A stretch of 64,000 nucleotides of DNA, taken from positions 599,512 to 663,511 of the forward strand of contig NZ_JACHCP010000001.1 in assembly GCF_014207185.1 (NCBI RefSeq). Reading direction: 5' to 3'. Source of the DNA: Rhodanobacter sp. A1T4. Lineage in GTDB: Bacteria; Pseudomonadota; Gammaproteobacteria; Xanthomonadales; Rhodanobacteraceae. The notes below the pieces were generated by a model. That model did not search any database. It worked only from the letters and a program-made list of their open reading frames with translations, and was not told the DNA's origin. Below, in pieces: positions 26,953 through 35,674 of this stretch. Position numbers and translations under genes: made by a program. The first letter of the stretch is position 1. Each line of letters begins with the position of its first letter.

Positions 26953-28311
26953 ATGATGCGTGCCCTTGAATTTCTTGTTGCCCTGGTCATCGTCGCCGCA
27001 CTCGGCGTGCTGGCAGCGGTGGTCATGCCAGGCAGTGGTCATGTGGATCGCTCGCTGGACGTCGGCAAGGACTTGCGTCAGGTTTATGACGTGCTGGACA
27101 ACTTCCACCGCTTCCCGGATTACTCGGTGCTGCGTACGCTTGATTCGAGCGTGGACTTCAAGTTCTCCGGCAAAGCTTACGGCCCGGGTGCGGAAATCAG
27201 CTGGACCGCTAACGACCCGAAAGTCGGCAACGGCGGCCTGACCATTGCCAGCGCCACCCCGAACTTCGACAAGATCGACAGCAACACCAAGAGTGCCTCC
27301 ATCGTCTGGGATCTGGACAACAGCTGGCGCGGTCTGGACAAGCACTTCACGCTGGACCTGGAGCGCAAGGGCAGCCGCGGGCAGTTGACCACGGTGAAGT
27401 GGTCGTATGACGTGTCCTACGGCTGGAATCTGGTCAATCGCTTTGCCAATCTGTACATCCATGGCGACCCCGATTCATTCATCCAGTTCAGCCTGAACAA
27501 CCTTCAGAACGTGCTGGCCGGCGTGCCCAACATCGACTACAGCGAGCTGATCCCCTATATCGCGCAGACGCAGCAGGCGCCGGTGCTCATGGTGTCCACC
27601 TCGATTGCCCGCAAGGATGGTCTGGATGGTCTGGATGACGCCACCAACAAGGCCATTGGCCAGATTCAGGCGGCAGCGAAGAAGCTGGGTGTCAACATCA
27701 CCGGCCCGCGCGAGCTGATCACCACCAATTATGGCGATGACACGTTCACCTTCGACGTGGCGATGCCGATCGACTCGAGCACCCTGACCGTCGCCGGGCA
27801 GAGCCAGCAGCTGACTGTCGCAACGCCGCCGGCGCTCGACGCGTCCGGTGCGCCGGCTGAGGCTAGCACCGCGGCAACTCCCGCTGCGGCTGACAACGCT
27901 GCTCCGGGCAGCCGTGATCGCTTTGGTCGTCTGGTGGTCGACGGCAATGTGCGTGCCTTGCTCGCCTTCGGCGGCTCCACACTGGAGGGCGTCTGGAATG
28001 GCACCTTCGCCGGTGTGCCGCAGGTGCGTGACATGCTCAAGGCCTATGCGCAGACGCATGGCTACAAGTTCGACGACGTCGTCAACCGTTCGTACGACAT
28101 CCTGGTGACGCCGGAAGTGAAGGATGCTGGCGGCAACGTCACGAGCTATGCCAAATACGACATCTATCTGCCGATCACCAACGCGCCATTGCAGACGCCA
28201 GAACAGGAGGCCGGCATGAAGCCGCCGTCACCGGACTCCGATTCGCCGGCCAGTGCCAGCTCGGCGCCGGCCGCCGCAGCACCTGCGCAGGCAGCCAGCG
28301 CAGGCAAGTAA
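26953..28311 (+). CDS. membrane-anchored SRPBCC (polyketide-cyclase-like) protein
   Basis: 452 aa protein with an N-terminal hydrophobic anchor or signal (residues ~4-25), then an SRPBCC/START-like domain containing VYDVLDNFHRFPDYSVLR, a common opening helix of this fold, to about residue 175. A middle region (about 205-290 with APVLMVSTSIARKD) and the later DILVTPEVKDAG...KYDIYLPI resemble the GyrI-like/effector-binding fold interrupted by an Ala/Pro/Thr-rich insert. The C-terminus is a low-complexity Pro/Ala/Ser tail. Likely periplasmic or membrane-tethered ligand binding, not catalysis. Start: two adjacent ATGs with GGAG upstream. A strong terminator follows. Confidence 0.8.
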   Translation: MMRALEFLVALVIVAALGVLAAVVMPGSGHVDRSLDVGKDLRQVYDVLDNFHRFPDYSVLRTLDSSVDFKFSGKAYGPGAEISWTANDPKVGNGGLTIASATPNFDKIDSNTKSASIVWDLDNSWRGLDKHFTLDLERKGSRGQLTTVKWSYDVSYGWNLVNRFANLYIHGDPDSFIQFSLNNLQNVLAGVPNIDYSELIPYIAQTQQAPVLMVSTSIARKDGLDGLDDATNKAIGQIQAAAKKLGVNITGPRELITTNYGDDTFTFDVAMPIDSSTLTVAGQSQQLTVATPPALDASGAPAEASTAATPAAADNAAPGSRDRFGRLVVDGNVRALLAFGGSTLEGVWNGTFAGVPQVRDMLKAYAQTHGYKFDDVVNRSYDILVTPEVKDAGGNVTSYAKYDIYLPITNAPLQTPEQEAGMKPPSPDSDSPASASSAPAAAAPAQAASAGK

Positions 28312-28332
28312 GGTTGATCGCTGTTGCATGAA

Positions 28333-28369
28333 CAAAAGGCTCTTCCCACTGGAAGGGCCTTTTGTTTTT
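28333..28369 (+). terminator. rho-independent terminator after the SRPBCC gene
   Basis: CAAAAGGCTCTTCC / GGAAGGGCCTTTTG pair around a short loop (one G-T and small mismatch), followed by TTTTT. It lies 22 bp after the stop at 28311 and separates this gene from the ABC operon. Confidence 0.85.
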
Positions 28370-28508
28370 ATCCATCAGGCGAACCATCTGCCCGTAACGA
28401 TGCCTAACCGCGCAGGAGTCTTGCGCTACATTGCAGCAGGATGTCGTGCGCCGATGATGCAGATCACGGGCGTTCGATGATCCGTCCAGTCACAGTCTTT
28501 CCGCGGAC

Positions 28509-29468
28509 ATGATCGAAACCGACCAGCTCACCCGATGCTATGGCAACCTGACTGCAGTGGATGCATTGAGCATTCGCGTCGAGCCGGGCCAGGTGCTCGG
28601 TCTGCTTGGCCCCAACGGCGCCGGCAAATCCACGGCGATGCGCATGATCGCCGGATTCCTGATTCCCACCTCCGGTACGGCCCGCGTCTGCGGCTACGAC
28701 GTCTCGCGTGAGCCGTTGAAAGCCAAGCGCGCGCTCGGCTATTTGCCGGAAGGTGCGCCAAGCTATGGCGAGATGACGGTGCGCGAATTCTTGCAGTTCA
28801 TCGTGCGCATGCGCGGGCTGAAAGCGGACGCGGCGTATCGGCGTTTCGACGAGGTGGTGCACCGCCTGCAGCTGGAGGAAGTGCTGGGGCTGGGCATCGA
28901 TACGCTGTCCAAAGGCTTGCGTCGCCGCGTCGGTCTGGCGCAGGCGATCCTGCACGACCCACCTGTGTTGATGCTGGACGAGCCGACCGATGGCCTCGAT
29001 CCGAATCAAAAGCATGCGGTGCGCCAGCTGATCGACACGATGGCGCGCGAGCGGACGATTCTGATTTCCACCCATTTGCTGGAAGAGGTGCATGCACTGT
29101 GCAACCGCGTGGTGATCATCGCCCACGGCAAACTGCTGGCCGACGCCACGCCGGCGGAGCTGGAGCAGCGCTCGCGTTATCACGGCGCGGTATCGTTCAG
29201 TGCACCCGGGGCCGGCATGTCGCAGGAAATGCTCGGTCGCTTGCCACAGGTAGCATCGATCGAAGTCGATCCACTGGATGGTCGCATCACCGTGTTTCCG
29301 AAAACCGGTGAACGCATTCTCGAGCCGGTGGAAACGTTGCTGCGTGAGCAGGGCCTCGAGGTTTCGGAAATCCAGCTGGAACGTGGCCGCCTGGACGAGG
29401 TGTTTCGCCAGATCACCACGCAGGACGCCGACGCTGGCCGCAACGTCAGTTCGGAGACGGCGGAATGA
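28509..29468 (+). CDS. ABC transporter ATP-binding protein (GldA-like)
   Basis: 319 aa ATPase. Walker A is GPNGAGKST (34-42), the signature motif is LSKGLRRRVGLAQA, Walker B is VLMLDEPTDGLDP, and STHLLEEVHALCNR holds the switch histidine. The C-terminal ~90 residues form the extension typical of GldA/CcmA-type exporters. It overlaps the permease gene by 4 bp (ATGA), and a GldG-like auxiliary protein follows, so the three encode one ABC complex. The family name comes from gliding motility, but outside Bacteroidetes its cargo is unknown. Confidence 0.92.
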   Translation: MIETDQLTRCYGNLTAVDALSIRVEPGQVLGLLGPNGAGKSTAMRMIAGFLIPTSGTARVCGYDVSREPLKAKRALGYLPEGAPSYGEMTVREFLQFIVRMRGLKADAAYRRFDEVVHRLQLEEVLGLGIDTLSKGLRRRVGLAQAILHDPPVLMLDEPTDGLDPNQKHAVRQLIDTMARERTILISTHLLEEVHALCNRVVIIAHGKLLADATPAELEQRSRYHGAVSFSAPGAGMSQEMLGRLPQVASIEVDPLDGRITVFPKTGERILEPVETLLREQGLEVSEIQLERGRLDEVFRQITTQDADAGRNVSSETAE

Positions 29469-30199
29469 GTCCGATCAACGCGGTGATGCGGCGCGAATTG
29501 CGCAGTTATTTCGTGACGCCGGTGGCGTACGTGTTCCTGGTGATCTTTCTGGTGTTGGCAGGCACGCTCACGTTCTACGCCGGCGACTTCTACGAGCGAG
29601 AACAGGCCGACCTGCAGCCATTTTTCGTGATGCATCCGTGGCTATACCTGATTCTGGTGCCGGCGATCACCATGCGCATGTGGGCGGAAGAATCCAAGGG
29701 CGGTACGCTGGAACTGTTGCTGACGCTGCCGCTGACATTGTGGCAAGCAATGCTGGGCAAGTTTCTGGCGGCATGGCTGTTTATCGGGCTGGCACTGCTG
29801 CTGACCTTTCCGATCTGGATCACGGTCAATTATCTAGGTGCGCCCGACAACGGTGTAATCGCGGCAGGCTATCTGGGCAGCTGGCTGATGGCGGGAACAT
29901 TTATCGCGATTGGCGCGTGTCTTTCGGCATTGACGCGCAGTCAGGTGGTGGCGTTCATCCTCACGGCGCTGGTGTGCGTGCTGCTGATCCTGGTCGGCCA
30001 GCCGCAGGTGCTGGATTTCTTTCAAGGCGCGCTGCCGCGCAAGCTCGTCCGCGCCATTGCGCATATGAGCATGTTGCAGCATTTCGAAGCGATCTCGCGG
30101 GGCGTGCTGGATGTTCGCGACCTGCTGTATTTTCTGATCAGCATGATCGGCTGGTTGATCGCCGGCGTGCTGCTGCTTGACCTGAAACGGACGCGCTGA
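29465..30199 (+). CDS. ABC transporter permease (GldF-like)
   Basis: 244 aa integral membrane protein with about six hydrophobic segments (starting near residues 19, 57, 98, 143, 172 and 223). It opens with AVMRRELRSYFVTPVAYVF, the characteristic N-terminus of ABC-2 type GldF permeases, and contains AEESKGGTLELLLTLPLT, also family typical. Overlaps the ATPase gene by 4 bp and is 3 bp from the GldG-like gene, so the three are translated together. Confidence 0.91.
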   Translation: MSPINAVMRRELRSYFVTPVAYVFLVIFLVLAGTLTFYAGDFYEREQADLQPFFVMHPWLYLILVPAITMRMWAEESKGGTLELLLTLPLTLWQAMLGKFLAAWLFIGLALLLTFPIWITVNYLGAPDNGVIAAGYLGSWLMAGTFIAIGACLSALTRSQVVAFILTALVCVLLILVGQPQVLDFFQGALPRKLVRAIAHMSMLQHFEAISRGVLDVRDLLYFLISMIGWLIAGVLLLDLKRTR

Positions 30200-30202
30200 C
30201 CG

Positions 30203-32143
30203 ATGGCCAGCCTGCCGCCAATCATTCAGCATTTGCGCCGTGCGTTTTCCAGGGCGATGCATCTGAGCCGTCGCACCGTGCTCTACGGCCTGTTGCTGCT
30301 GTTGATGTTGATCTTCGCTACGCTGATCGTTACCACCAGCCGATGGCTGCGCGCGTCGCGGGTCGATCTCACGACCGATCAGCTGTACACGTTGACCCCG
30401 GGTACGTTGCAGATCATTGATACGTTGCAGCGTCCGCTGAAAATCACCCTGTATTTTTCCGATCATGCGGCGCGCGATCTACCGCAGCTGCGCAGTTACG
30501 AGCAGCGCGTCAGCGAAATGTTGCAGGAGATGGTGGCGCGTTCGCATGGGCGTATCCAGTTGCAGATCATCGACCCGGTGCCGTACTCCGACGATGAGGC
30601 CAGCGCCGAGGGCAACGGCCTCACCGCAGCAAGTGGTGGCACCAACGGCGAGCGGATGTTTTTTGGTTTGGCCGGCAATGCCGTCTCCGGTGCGGTCGAC
30701 AGCGATGTGATGGAAGATCGCCCGGTCGAACGTACACTGGCGATTCCGTTTTTCGATCCAGCCCGCGAAGCGTTCCTCGAATACGACATCGCCAAGTTGC
30801 TGTACGAGCTAAACCAGACCAGCAAGCCGGTAATCGGTGTGCTCAGTTCGCTGCCGATCGACGGCAACCCGGTACTCGGCGAACAGCCGTGGGCTGTGAT
30901 GCAGCAGCTTGGCCAGCTGTTCGACGTCAAGACGCTGGACATGGATACGCTCAAGCATGTCGATGACAATTTGAAGATGCTGTTGTTGATCCAGCCGCGC
31001 CAGCTGTCGGTTGACGCGCAATATGCCATTGATCAATACGTGCTGCGCGGCGGTCACCTCGCCGTATTCGTCGACCCCGATGCCGAGCTGGACACTTCGA
31101 CGGAAACGTCGACCAGCGCGGTGATCGGCGGCCAACCGGATCAGAGTTCGGATTTGCCGCGGCTGTTTGCGGCATGGGGCGTCGTTTTCGATCCACGCAA
31201 GATCGTGCTGGACCGTGCGCGCATGCTGTCGATCGAGCTGGGCGGCAACAGTTTCAATCATCCGGCCATGCTCGGCCTGAGCTCACAGGAGCTCAATCGC
31301 AACGACGTCATCACTGCGAGTTTGCAGCGCATCGACGTATCCAATGCCGGCCATTTCGATCTGACGCCGACGGCGCGCACCCGGTTGATTCCACTTTTGC
31401 AAAGCAGTCTCGATGCAGAGCTGGTGTCAACGCAGCGAGTGATTGCGGCGAGCAACGATCCCACCCTGCTACTGCAGGGTTACCGGCCAGATAACGCGAA
31501 CTACGTGCTGGCGGCGCGGTTGCGCGGGCCGTTCGAGTCGGCATTTCCTGAACGTGCACGTCAGCCCGGGCACCTGGCAATCTCGGTGCCGAATGCCGAG
31601 GTGATTCTGGTGGCCGACACGGATCTGCTCACCGACCGGCTATGGGTGGAGCCGCAGAACATTCTAGGGCAGACCATGATGCGGGTGTTTGCCAACAACG
31701 GCGATTTCGTTACCAATCTGGTCGACAATCTCACTGGCTCGTCGGCCCTGTTGTCGATCCATGGACGCTCGACTTCGCAGCGGCCCTTCACCCGCGTGCA
31801 GGCGTTGCGCAACGTGGCCGATCAGAAGTTTCTTCAGAAAGAGCACGAGCTGGAGCAAGAGCTTGCCGATACCCGCCGCAGGCTGGATGAACTGCAGCCG
31901 GCCAAGGGTAGTCAGCCCAGCACGGCCAGCGCCGAACAGCGCCGCGAGATCGAGCAGTTCCGTCAGCGTCAGCTGGCGATCAACAAGGAACTGCGTGACG
32001 TGCAGCATCAGCTCAATGCCGAAATCGATGCACTGGGTTTCCGGCTAAAGTTCATCAATATCGTCCTGGTCCCCATTCTGGTGACCTTGTTTGGACTGCT
32101 ATACGGCTGGCGTCGTTCACGGCGCAGCCGCGAGCGACGCTAA
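30203..32143 (+). CDS. GldG-family ABC-associated auxiliary membrane protein
   Basis: 646 aa protein with a transmembrane helix near residues 28-46 and another near the C-terminus (IVLVPILVTLFGLLYGW). Between them lies the periplasmic ABC_transp_aux domain: LTTDQLYTLTPGTLQIIDTLQ, then YFSDHAARDLPQLRSYEQRV and VIGVLSSLPIDGNP. Before the last helix is a long coiled coil (KEHELEQELADTRRRLDELQ and following). Third gene of the Gld-type ABC operon. Function in non-gliding proteobacteria unknown; linkage with cytochrome-oxidase assembly genes downstream is seen here. Confidence 0.9.
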   Translation: MASLPPIIQHLRRAFSRAMHLSRRTVLYGLLLLLMLIFATLIVTTSRWLRASRVDLTTDQLYTLTPGTLQIIDTLQRPLKITLYFSDHAARDLPQLRSYEQRVSEMLQEMVARSHGRIQLQIIDPVPYSDDEASAEGNGLTAASGGTNGERMFFGLAGNAVSGAVDSDVMEDRPVERTLAIPFFDPAREAFLEYDIAKLLYELNQTSKPVIGVLSSLPIDGNPVLGEQPWAVMQQLGQLFDVKTLDMDTLKHVDDNLKMLLLIQPRQLSVDAQYAIDQYVLRGGHLAVFVDPDAELDTSTETSTSAVIGGQPDQSSDLPRLFAAWGVVFDPRKIVLDRARMLSIELGGNSFNHPAMLGLSSQELNRNDVITASLQRIDVSNAGHFDLTPTARTRLIPLLQSSLDAELVSTQRVIAASNDPTLLLQGYRPDNANYVLAARLRGPFESAFPERARQPGHLAISVPNAEVILVADTDLLTDRLWVEPQNILGQTMMRVFANNGDFVTNLVDNLTGSSALLSIHGRSTSQRPFTRVQALRNVADQKFLQKEHELEQELADTRRRLDELQPAKGSQPSTASAEQRREIEQFRQRQLAINKELRDVQHQLNAEIDALGFRLKFINIVLVPILVTLFGLLYGWRRSRRSRERR

Positions 32144-32171
32144 TGGTGATTGTCCTGGGTAATGCGCCGAC

Positions 32172-33047
32172 ATGATCGCCACGTTGCTGAAATGGCTGGT
32201 GCCGTGGGAATTCTCGTGGGTGTTCCTGGCGATTTTCCTCGGAACCTGCGTGCTCTATGTACGCGGCAGCCGTCGGCTGTCGGTGAGCTTCAGTCGCCAG
32301 CTGGTGTTCTGGGTCGGCATGGCGATCATCTATCTGTCGCTGCAGACGTATCTCGATTACTACGCCGAGCATGAGTTTTTCATGCACCGCATCCAGCAGG
32401 TGTTGCTGCACCATCTGGCGCCGCTGCTGATCGTCACGGCTTATCCGGCCAGCGTACTGCGGGCTGGCCTGCCGCTGGCGTGGCGGCTGCGCGTGCTGCG
32501 CCCGTTGCAACGCTCGTGGCCGTGGCGTGTGGTGATGGGGGTGCTGCTGAATCCAGCGGTGGCGACGGTGCTATTTATCGGTTTCATCCTGATCTGGCTG
32601 ATCCCGTCGATGCAGACCATGGCGATGCTGGACTGGCGCGTGTACCGCTTCATGAACTGGACGATGCTGATCAGTGGCTTCGCCTACTGGTCGCTGGTAC
32701 TGGATCACCGGCCGCATCCGCCAGGGCGTATGATCGCCGGGTTGCGCGTACTGTCGCCGGCGGTGACCATGACGCCGCAGATTCTGGTCGGGGCTATCGT
32801 GACTTTTTCCAGAACCGATCTCTATCCAATCTTCGAAATCTGCGGTCGCGCCTTCACCTTCAACGTGCTGACTGGACAGCTGATCGGCGGCGTGATCACC
32901 TGGGTGCCGGCGGCATTGATCGAATCAATCGGCGGCCTGATGGCATTGCGTCAGTGGCTACGCTTGTCACGTAACGGACGGCTACCACGTCGTGTGCCGA
33001 GACAGCCGATCGTGCGGTCGGCTACAGGTGCTGTATCGAACAAGTAA
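32172..33047 (+). CDS. CtaG-like cytochrome c oxidase assembly protein
   Basis: 291 aa membrane protein with about seven helices, matching the caa3-type CtaG assembly factor family (Pfam Caa3_CtaG), distinct from the copper-carrying Cox11. Landmarks are HEFFMHRIQQVLLHHLAPLLIV, in which the His-rich helix is conserved, and FMNWTMLISGFAYWSLVLDHRPHP. It lies 28 bp after the GldG-like gene. Directly downstream on the opposite strand are a PCu(A)C copper chaperone and a SCO protein, so the locus as a whole points to copper insertion into a heme-copper oxidase. Confidence 0.9.
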   Translation: MIATLLKWLVPWEFSWVFLAIFLGTCVLYVRGSRRLSVSFSRQLVFWVGMAIIYLSLQTYLDYYAEHEFFMHRIQQVLLHHLAPLLIVTAYPASVLRAGLPLAWRLRVLRPLQRSWPWRVVMGVLLNPAVATVLFIGFILIWLIPSMQTMAMLDWRVYRFMNWTMLISGFAYWSLVLDHRPHPPGRMIAGLRVLSPAVTMTPQILVGAIVTFSRTDLYPIFEICGRAFTFNVLTGQLIGGVITWVPAALIESIGGLMALRQWLRLSRNGRLPRRVPRQPIVRSATGAVSNK

Positions 33048-33063
33048 TTCTTGTGTTCGGCCT

Positions 33064-33516
33064 CTAAGGACCGGAGTCCATAGCGTTTGCCGGGCGCGCG
33101 AGGAAATTCGTGGCAAGCGTGCTGCCGTCCGCGAATTTCAGATTCAGCGTTATCGTATCGCCGGGTTTCACCGGGTGGGTCGCCTTCATCAGCATCAAGT
33201 GGTAACCCGCTGGTGCCAGTATGGCTTTGCCATGTGCGGGAACGCTCAGCGAGTCGACCATGGCCATGCGACTCATGCCGCCATCGCTGGAGCTCTTGTG
33301 CAGCATTACGTCAGCATAGAGCGGACTACTGGCGCCACTCAGCACCGCCGGCTGATCGCCATCGTTTTCCAGCGTCACATATGCGCCGGCGGGTAGGTCG
33401 CCCGGCAACACGCGCAGCCACGCATGGCTGGCCTGGACGTGTGCGGCTTCCGTGGCGTTAGTGCTGCTTGCGACCATCAAGCCAGCAAGCAGAAATAGCA
33501 ATGTGTGTGATTTCAT
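33064..33516 (-). CDS. periplasmic copper chaperone PCu(A)C
   Basis: 150 aa secreted protein (signal peptide to about STNATEA, residue 23). The copper site follows the family pattern H(M)x10Mx21HxM: VMLHKSSSDGGMSRM, then AGYHLMLMK. It carries Cu(I) in the periplasm to the CuA centre of cytochrome oxidase together with SCO proteins. Its start overlaps the stop of the SCO gene by 4 bp (ATGA). Confidence 0.92.
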   Translation of the reverse strand: MKSHTLLFLLAGLMVASSTNATEAAHVQASHAWLRVLPGDLPAGAYVTLENDGDQPAVLSGASSPLYADVMLHKSSSDGGMSRMAMVDSLSVPAHGKAILAPAGYHLMLMKATHPVKPGDTITLNLKFADGSTLATNFLARPANAMDSGP

Positions 33517-34148
33517 GACTGGGTTCCGGTGTCCAGCAGCAGATGCAGGTCGTGCACCAGATCATCCTGTGAGTCGGCCGGCGTCGCCAGTACGCGCGCG
33601 CCACCTTTGTTGTCGAAAACGTAGATCGCCGAACTGTGGCTCACTTCGTAACTGCCATCCTTGCCACTCGGCTCGCGCGTATACGCGGAGCGGTAGCGTT
33701 TGCTCAGCGCCTCGATGTCGCGCGCGTCGCCGGTAAGGCCAATCGCGCGGGGGTCGAACGCATTGACATAGGTGTGCATCACTGCCGGCGTGTCGCGCGC
33801 CGGATCAACACTGACAAACAGGATGCGCGCCTTGTCGGCCAACGGCCCCAGCCGCTGCATCACGACATGCAGCTGTGCCAGCGTCAGCGGGCAGACATCG
33901 GGGCAGTGCGTGTAGCCGAAGTACAGCACTACCACCTTGCCGCGATAATCCGCGCCAGTCACCGCCTTGCCGTGATCGTCGGTGAGCTTGAAATCGAGAT
34001 CGGGCATATGGCCGCTGACGTCGGTCAGTCGGAACGGCAGCTTCTGGCTGCTATCGCAGCCGCTCAACGCGATGACAGCGAGCAAGAGCAATAGCAGCGC
34101 GAGGCGAAGTGATGGCAGAGGCTTCATGCGAGAATTCGGCAAGTTCAT
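33513..34148 (-). CDS. SCO1/SenC family copper-delivery lipoprotein
   Basis: About 211 aa thioredoxin-fold protein. The hydrophobic leader ends in a lipobox, ALSGC (Cys31 from ATG 34148). The copper-binding motif CPDVCP (CxxxC) sits in YFGYTHCPDVCPLTLAQ (Cys82/Cys86), and the third ligand His is in YEVSHSSAIYVFD. It helps build the CuA site of cytochrome c oxidase. Two starts are possible, ATG 34148 or ATG 34127, neither with a strong ribosome-binding site. Co-transcribed with the PCu(A)C gene and convergent with the CtaG gene. Confidence 0.92.
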   Translation of the reverse strand: MNLPNSRMKPLPSLRLALLLLLLAVIALSGCDSSQKLPFRLTDVSGHMPDLDFKLTDDHGKAVTGADYRGKVVVLYFGYTHCPDVCPLTLAQLHVVMQRLGPLADKARILFVSVDPARDTPAVMHTYVNAFDPRAIGLTGDARDIEALSKRYRSAYTREPSGKDGSYEVSHSSAIYVFDNKGGARVLATPADSQDDLVHDLHLLLDTGTQS

Positions 34149-34209
34149 CCCGTCAAGCATACGACACCGGCTGCAGCTCGGTGTTCGTCAATCAGGAAGT
34201 CCCGGACCC

Positions 34210-34587
34210 ATGCGTCAAATTGTCAGTACACGCACCGGCCTACTGGTCGGCGCAGCCGGCGCCAGCGCCGTGCTGCTGGGTGCTTTCGGTGCGCATGCGC
34301 TGCAGGCCGTACTCGACCAGCACCACAGCGAGTTGTGGCATACCGCAGTGAACTATCACGTATGGCACGCGTTGGCGCTCGCGCTGGCCGTGGCTGTCGG
34401 CGGTGGCCGCAGCAGACGGGTTGCGATCATCTGTTTCGCTCTGGGTATCGCACTATTCAGTGGCAGCCTTTACGCGCTGGCGCTCGGAGCGCCGCGCTGG
34501 ACGGGCATCATCACGCCGTTTGGTGGCCTGGCTTTCATCATTGGCTGGCTGGCGCTTGGCCTGTCGCTTCGTGCCCGCGCTGATTGA
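34210..34587 (+). CDS. DUF423 family small membrane protein
   Basis: 125 aa protein with four hydrophobic segments. The opening GASAVLLGAFGAHAL and the block HTAVNYHVWHALALAL are DUF423 (YwdK/YgdD-like) signatures, and the C-terminal FSGSLYALALGAPRWTGIITPFGG is also characteristic. Start at ATG 34210. The frame extends upstream over the antisense of the SCO gene, but that part is a shadow. Role in the cell unknown. Confidence 0.9.
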   Translation: MRQIVSTRTGLLVGAAGASAVLLGAFGAHALQAVLDQHHSELWHTAVNYHVWHALALALAVAVGGGRSRRVAIICFALGIALFSGSLYALALGAPRWTGIITPFGGLAFIIGWLALGLSLRARAD

Positions 34588-34682
34588 AGCGTGTTGAAAG
34601 AAGGTATCGATTCGAGCCGATTGGCGACTTGAGGCAGGCTCGGCGTCATCCCCGTGTCATGCCATGGCGTCAGCATGCAGCC

Positions 34683-35069
34683 ATGAACATCGCCAATCGC
34701 TTGCGAATGTCCCCCTGGTTGCCGGCCTCCGCCATGCTCGCCGCGCTCGTCGTGGTTGTCATGAGCGGCTTTGGTCTCAGCCACGCGGCACGTCTTGCTG
34801 GCCCGGCATCGCCCACATCCAACATGCTGGTCCACTGGCACGACGCCAGTCACGACTGGCTGTTGGTGGGCGATGGGCAGAGCGACCAGCTGAGCATCTA
34901 CAACGCGGTTGATGGCAGCCTGGTGCGGCGTGTTGCCGTGCGGCATGGCCTCAATGATGCAAACGCCCTCGCGCAACGCGATGGTCGTCTGTTTGTCGTC
35001 GGTGACGATGGCAAGCTCGGCGAGCTGAAGCTGCCGCAGTTGCAAATGGTTGCCGCTAACGGCCCTTGA
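34683..35069 (+). CDS. hypothetical membrane-anchored beta-propeller-like fragment protein
   Basis: 128 aa from ATG 34683. A single N-terminal hydrophobic segment (residues ~11-33) is followed by a short periplasmic region in which SHDWLLVGDGQSDQLSIYNAVDGSL and GRLFVVGDDGKLGELKLP look like two blades of a WD40/PQQ-type repeat. That is too few for a full propeller, so it may be a truncated relative or a small anchored domain. The start is uncertain: an in-frame ATG at 34659 also exists and no ribosome-binding site is obvious. Not recognised. Confidence 0.6.
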   Translation: MNIANRLRMSPWLPASAMLAALVVVVMSGFGLSHAARLAGPASPTSNMLVHWHDASHDWLLVGDGQSDQLSIYNAVDGSLVRRVAVRHGLNDANALAQRDGRLFVVGDDGKLGELKLPQLQMVAANGP

Positions 35070-35132
35070 TCCAGAGCGGGTTAGCAGCTGCTGACCCGCG
35101 GCAATGCAGCGTGCAAAACGAAGGTCAGCAGT

Positions 35133-35321
35133 TCAGTTGCTCTCGTCATCGGCGGTAGATGTCTTGCCGGCTTTCAGGCGGCCCGCCTTGCGTAGCGCCT
35201 CCCGCAGCACATACTCGATTTGCGCATTGACACTGCGCAGCTCGTCGTCCGACCACTGCTGCATGGCCTTCAGCACATCAGCGCTGATGCGCAGCGGGTA
35301 GGCTTTTTTGTCAGCGGCCAT
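35133..35321 (-). CDS. Arc-like ribbon-helix-helix protein
   Basis: 62 aa small basic protein. AYPLRISADVLKAMQQWSDD followed by AQIEYVLREALRKAG matches the beta-strand/helix/helix pattern of Arc/MetJ-type DNA-binding proteins (strand YPLRI, second helix with Ile/Leu heptads). It overlaps the membrane-protein gene upstream by 11 bp and ends the SPFH cluster. No toxin gene partner is evident. It may regulate the cluster or form an adaptor; DNA binding is inferred from the fold pattern. Confidence 0.75.
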   Translation of the reverse strand: MAADKKAYPLRISADVLKAMQQWSDDELRSVNAQIEYVLREALRKAGRLKAGKTSTADDESN

Positions 35322-35664
35322 GCTTTGGTTTGGTCTCCCGCAGTCGCAGCAGCACGAAGATCATCACGATCACCAGCACGCTGATGCCGCCAACAAAGAT
35401 CACCTGGGCAAGATTGTCGGTCGCCTGGTCGTATGCGCCCTGATAGCGGAATACGACATAGCCGACTATCCAGATGGCCATCGCAAACAGGAGGTTGCCG
35501 ACATCCCGGCCGGCGCGCCGACGCATGGCATCGTCGACTTTGCTCCAGTCGACCATGCCGTGCACGAAACCCTGCGGGCCATTCGTGCGGATGACCCAAC
35601 CCAGCACGGCGAGAATGGTGGCGGGAAACAGTTGGGTCAGCAATTCGGAAAGTTGTGTGGACAT
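35311..35664 (-). CDS. hypothetical two-helix membrane protein of the SPFH cluster
   Basis: 117 aa. One transmembrane helix lies at about residues 58-70 ([15 protein letters not shown]) and a second at 87-105 ([19 protein letters not shown]); the first 50 residues are amphipathic. Domain not recognised. It lies 10 bp after the SPFH gene and overlaps the Arc-like gene by 11 bp, so the three are probably one transcript. Possibly an accessory subunit of an SPFH membrane scaffold; that is inference from context. Confidence 0.75.
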   Translation of the reverse strand: MSTQLSELLTQLFPATILAVLGWVIRTNGPQGFVHGMVDWSKVDDAMRRRAGRDVGNLLFAMAIWIVGYVVFRYQGAYDQATDNLAQVIFVGGISVLVIVMIFVLLRLRETKPKHGR

Positions 35665-35674
35665 GCCGAGCGCC

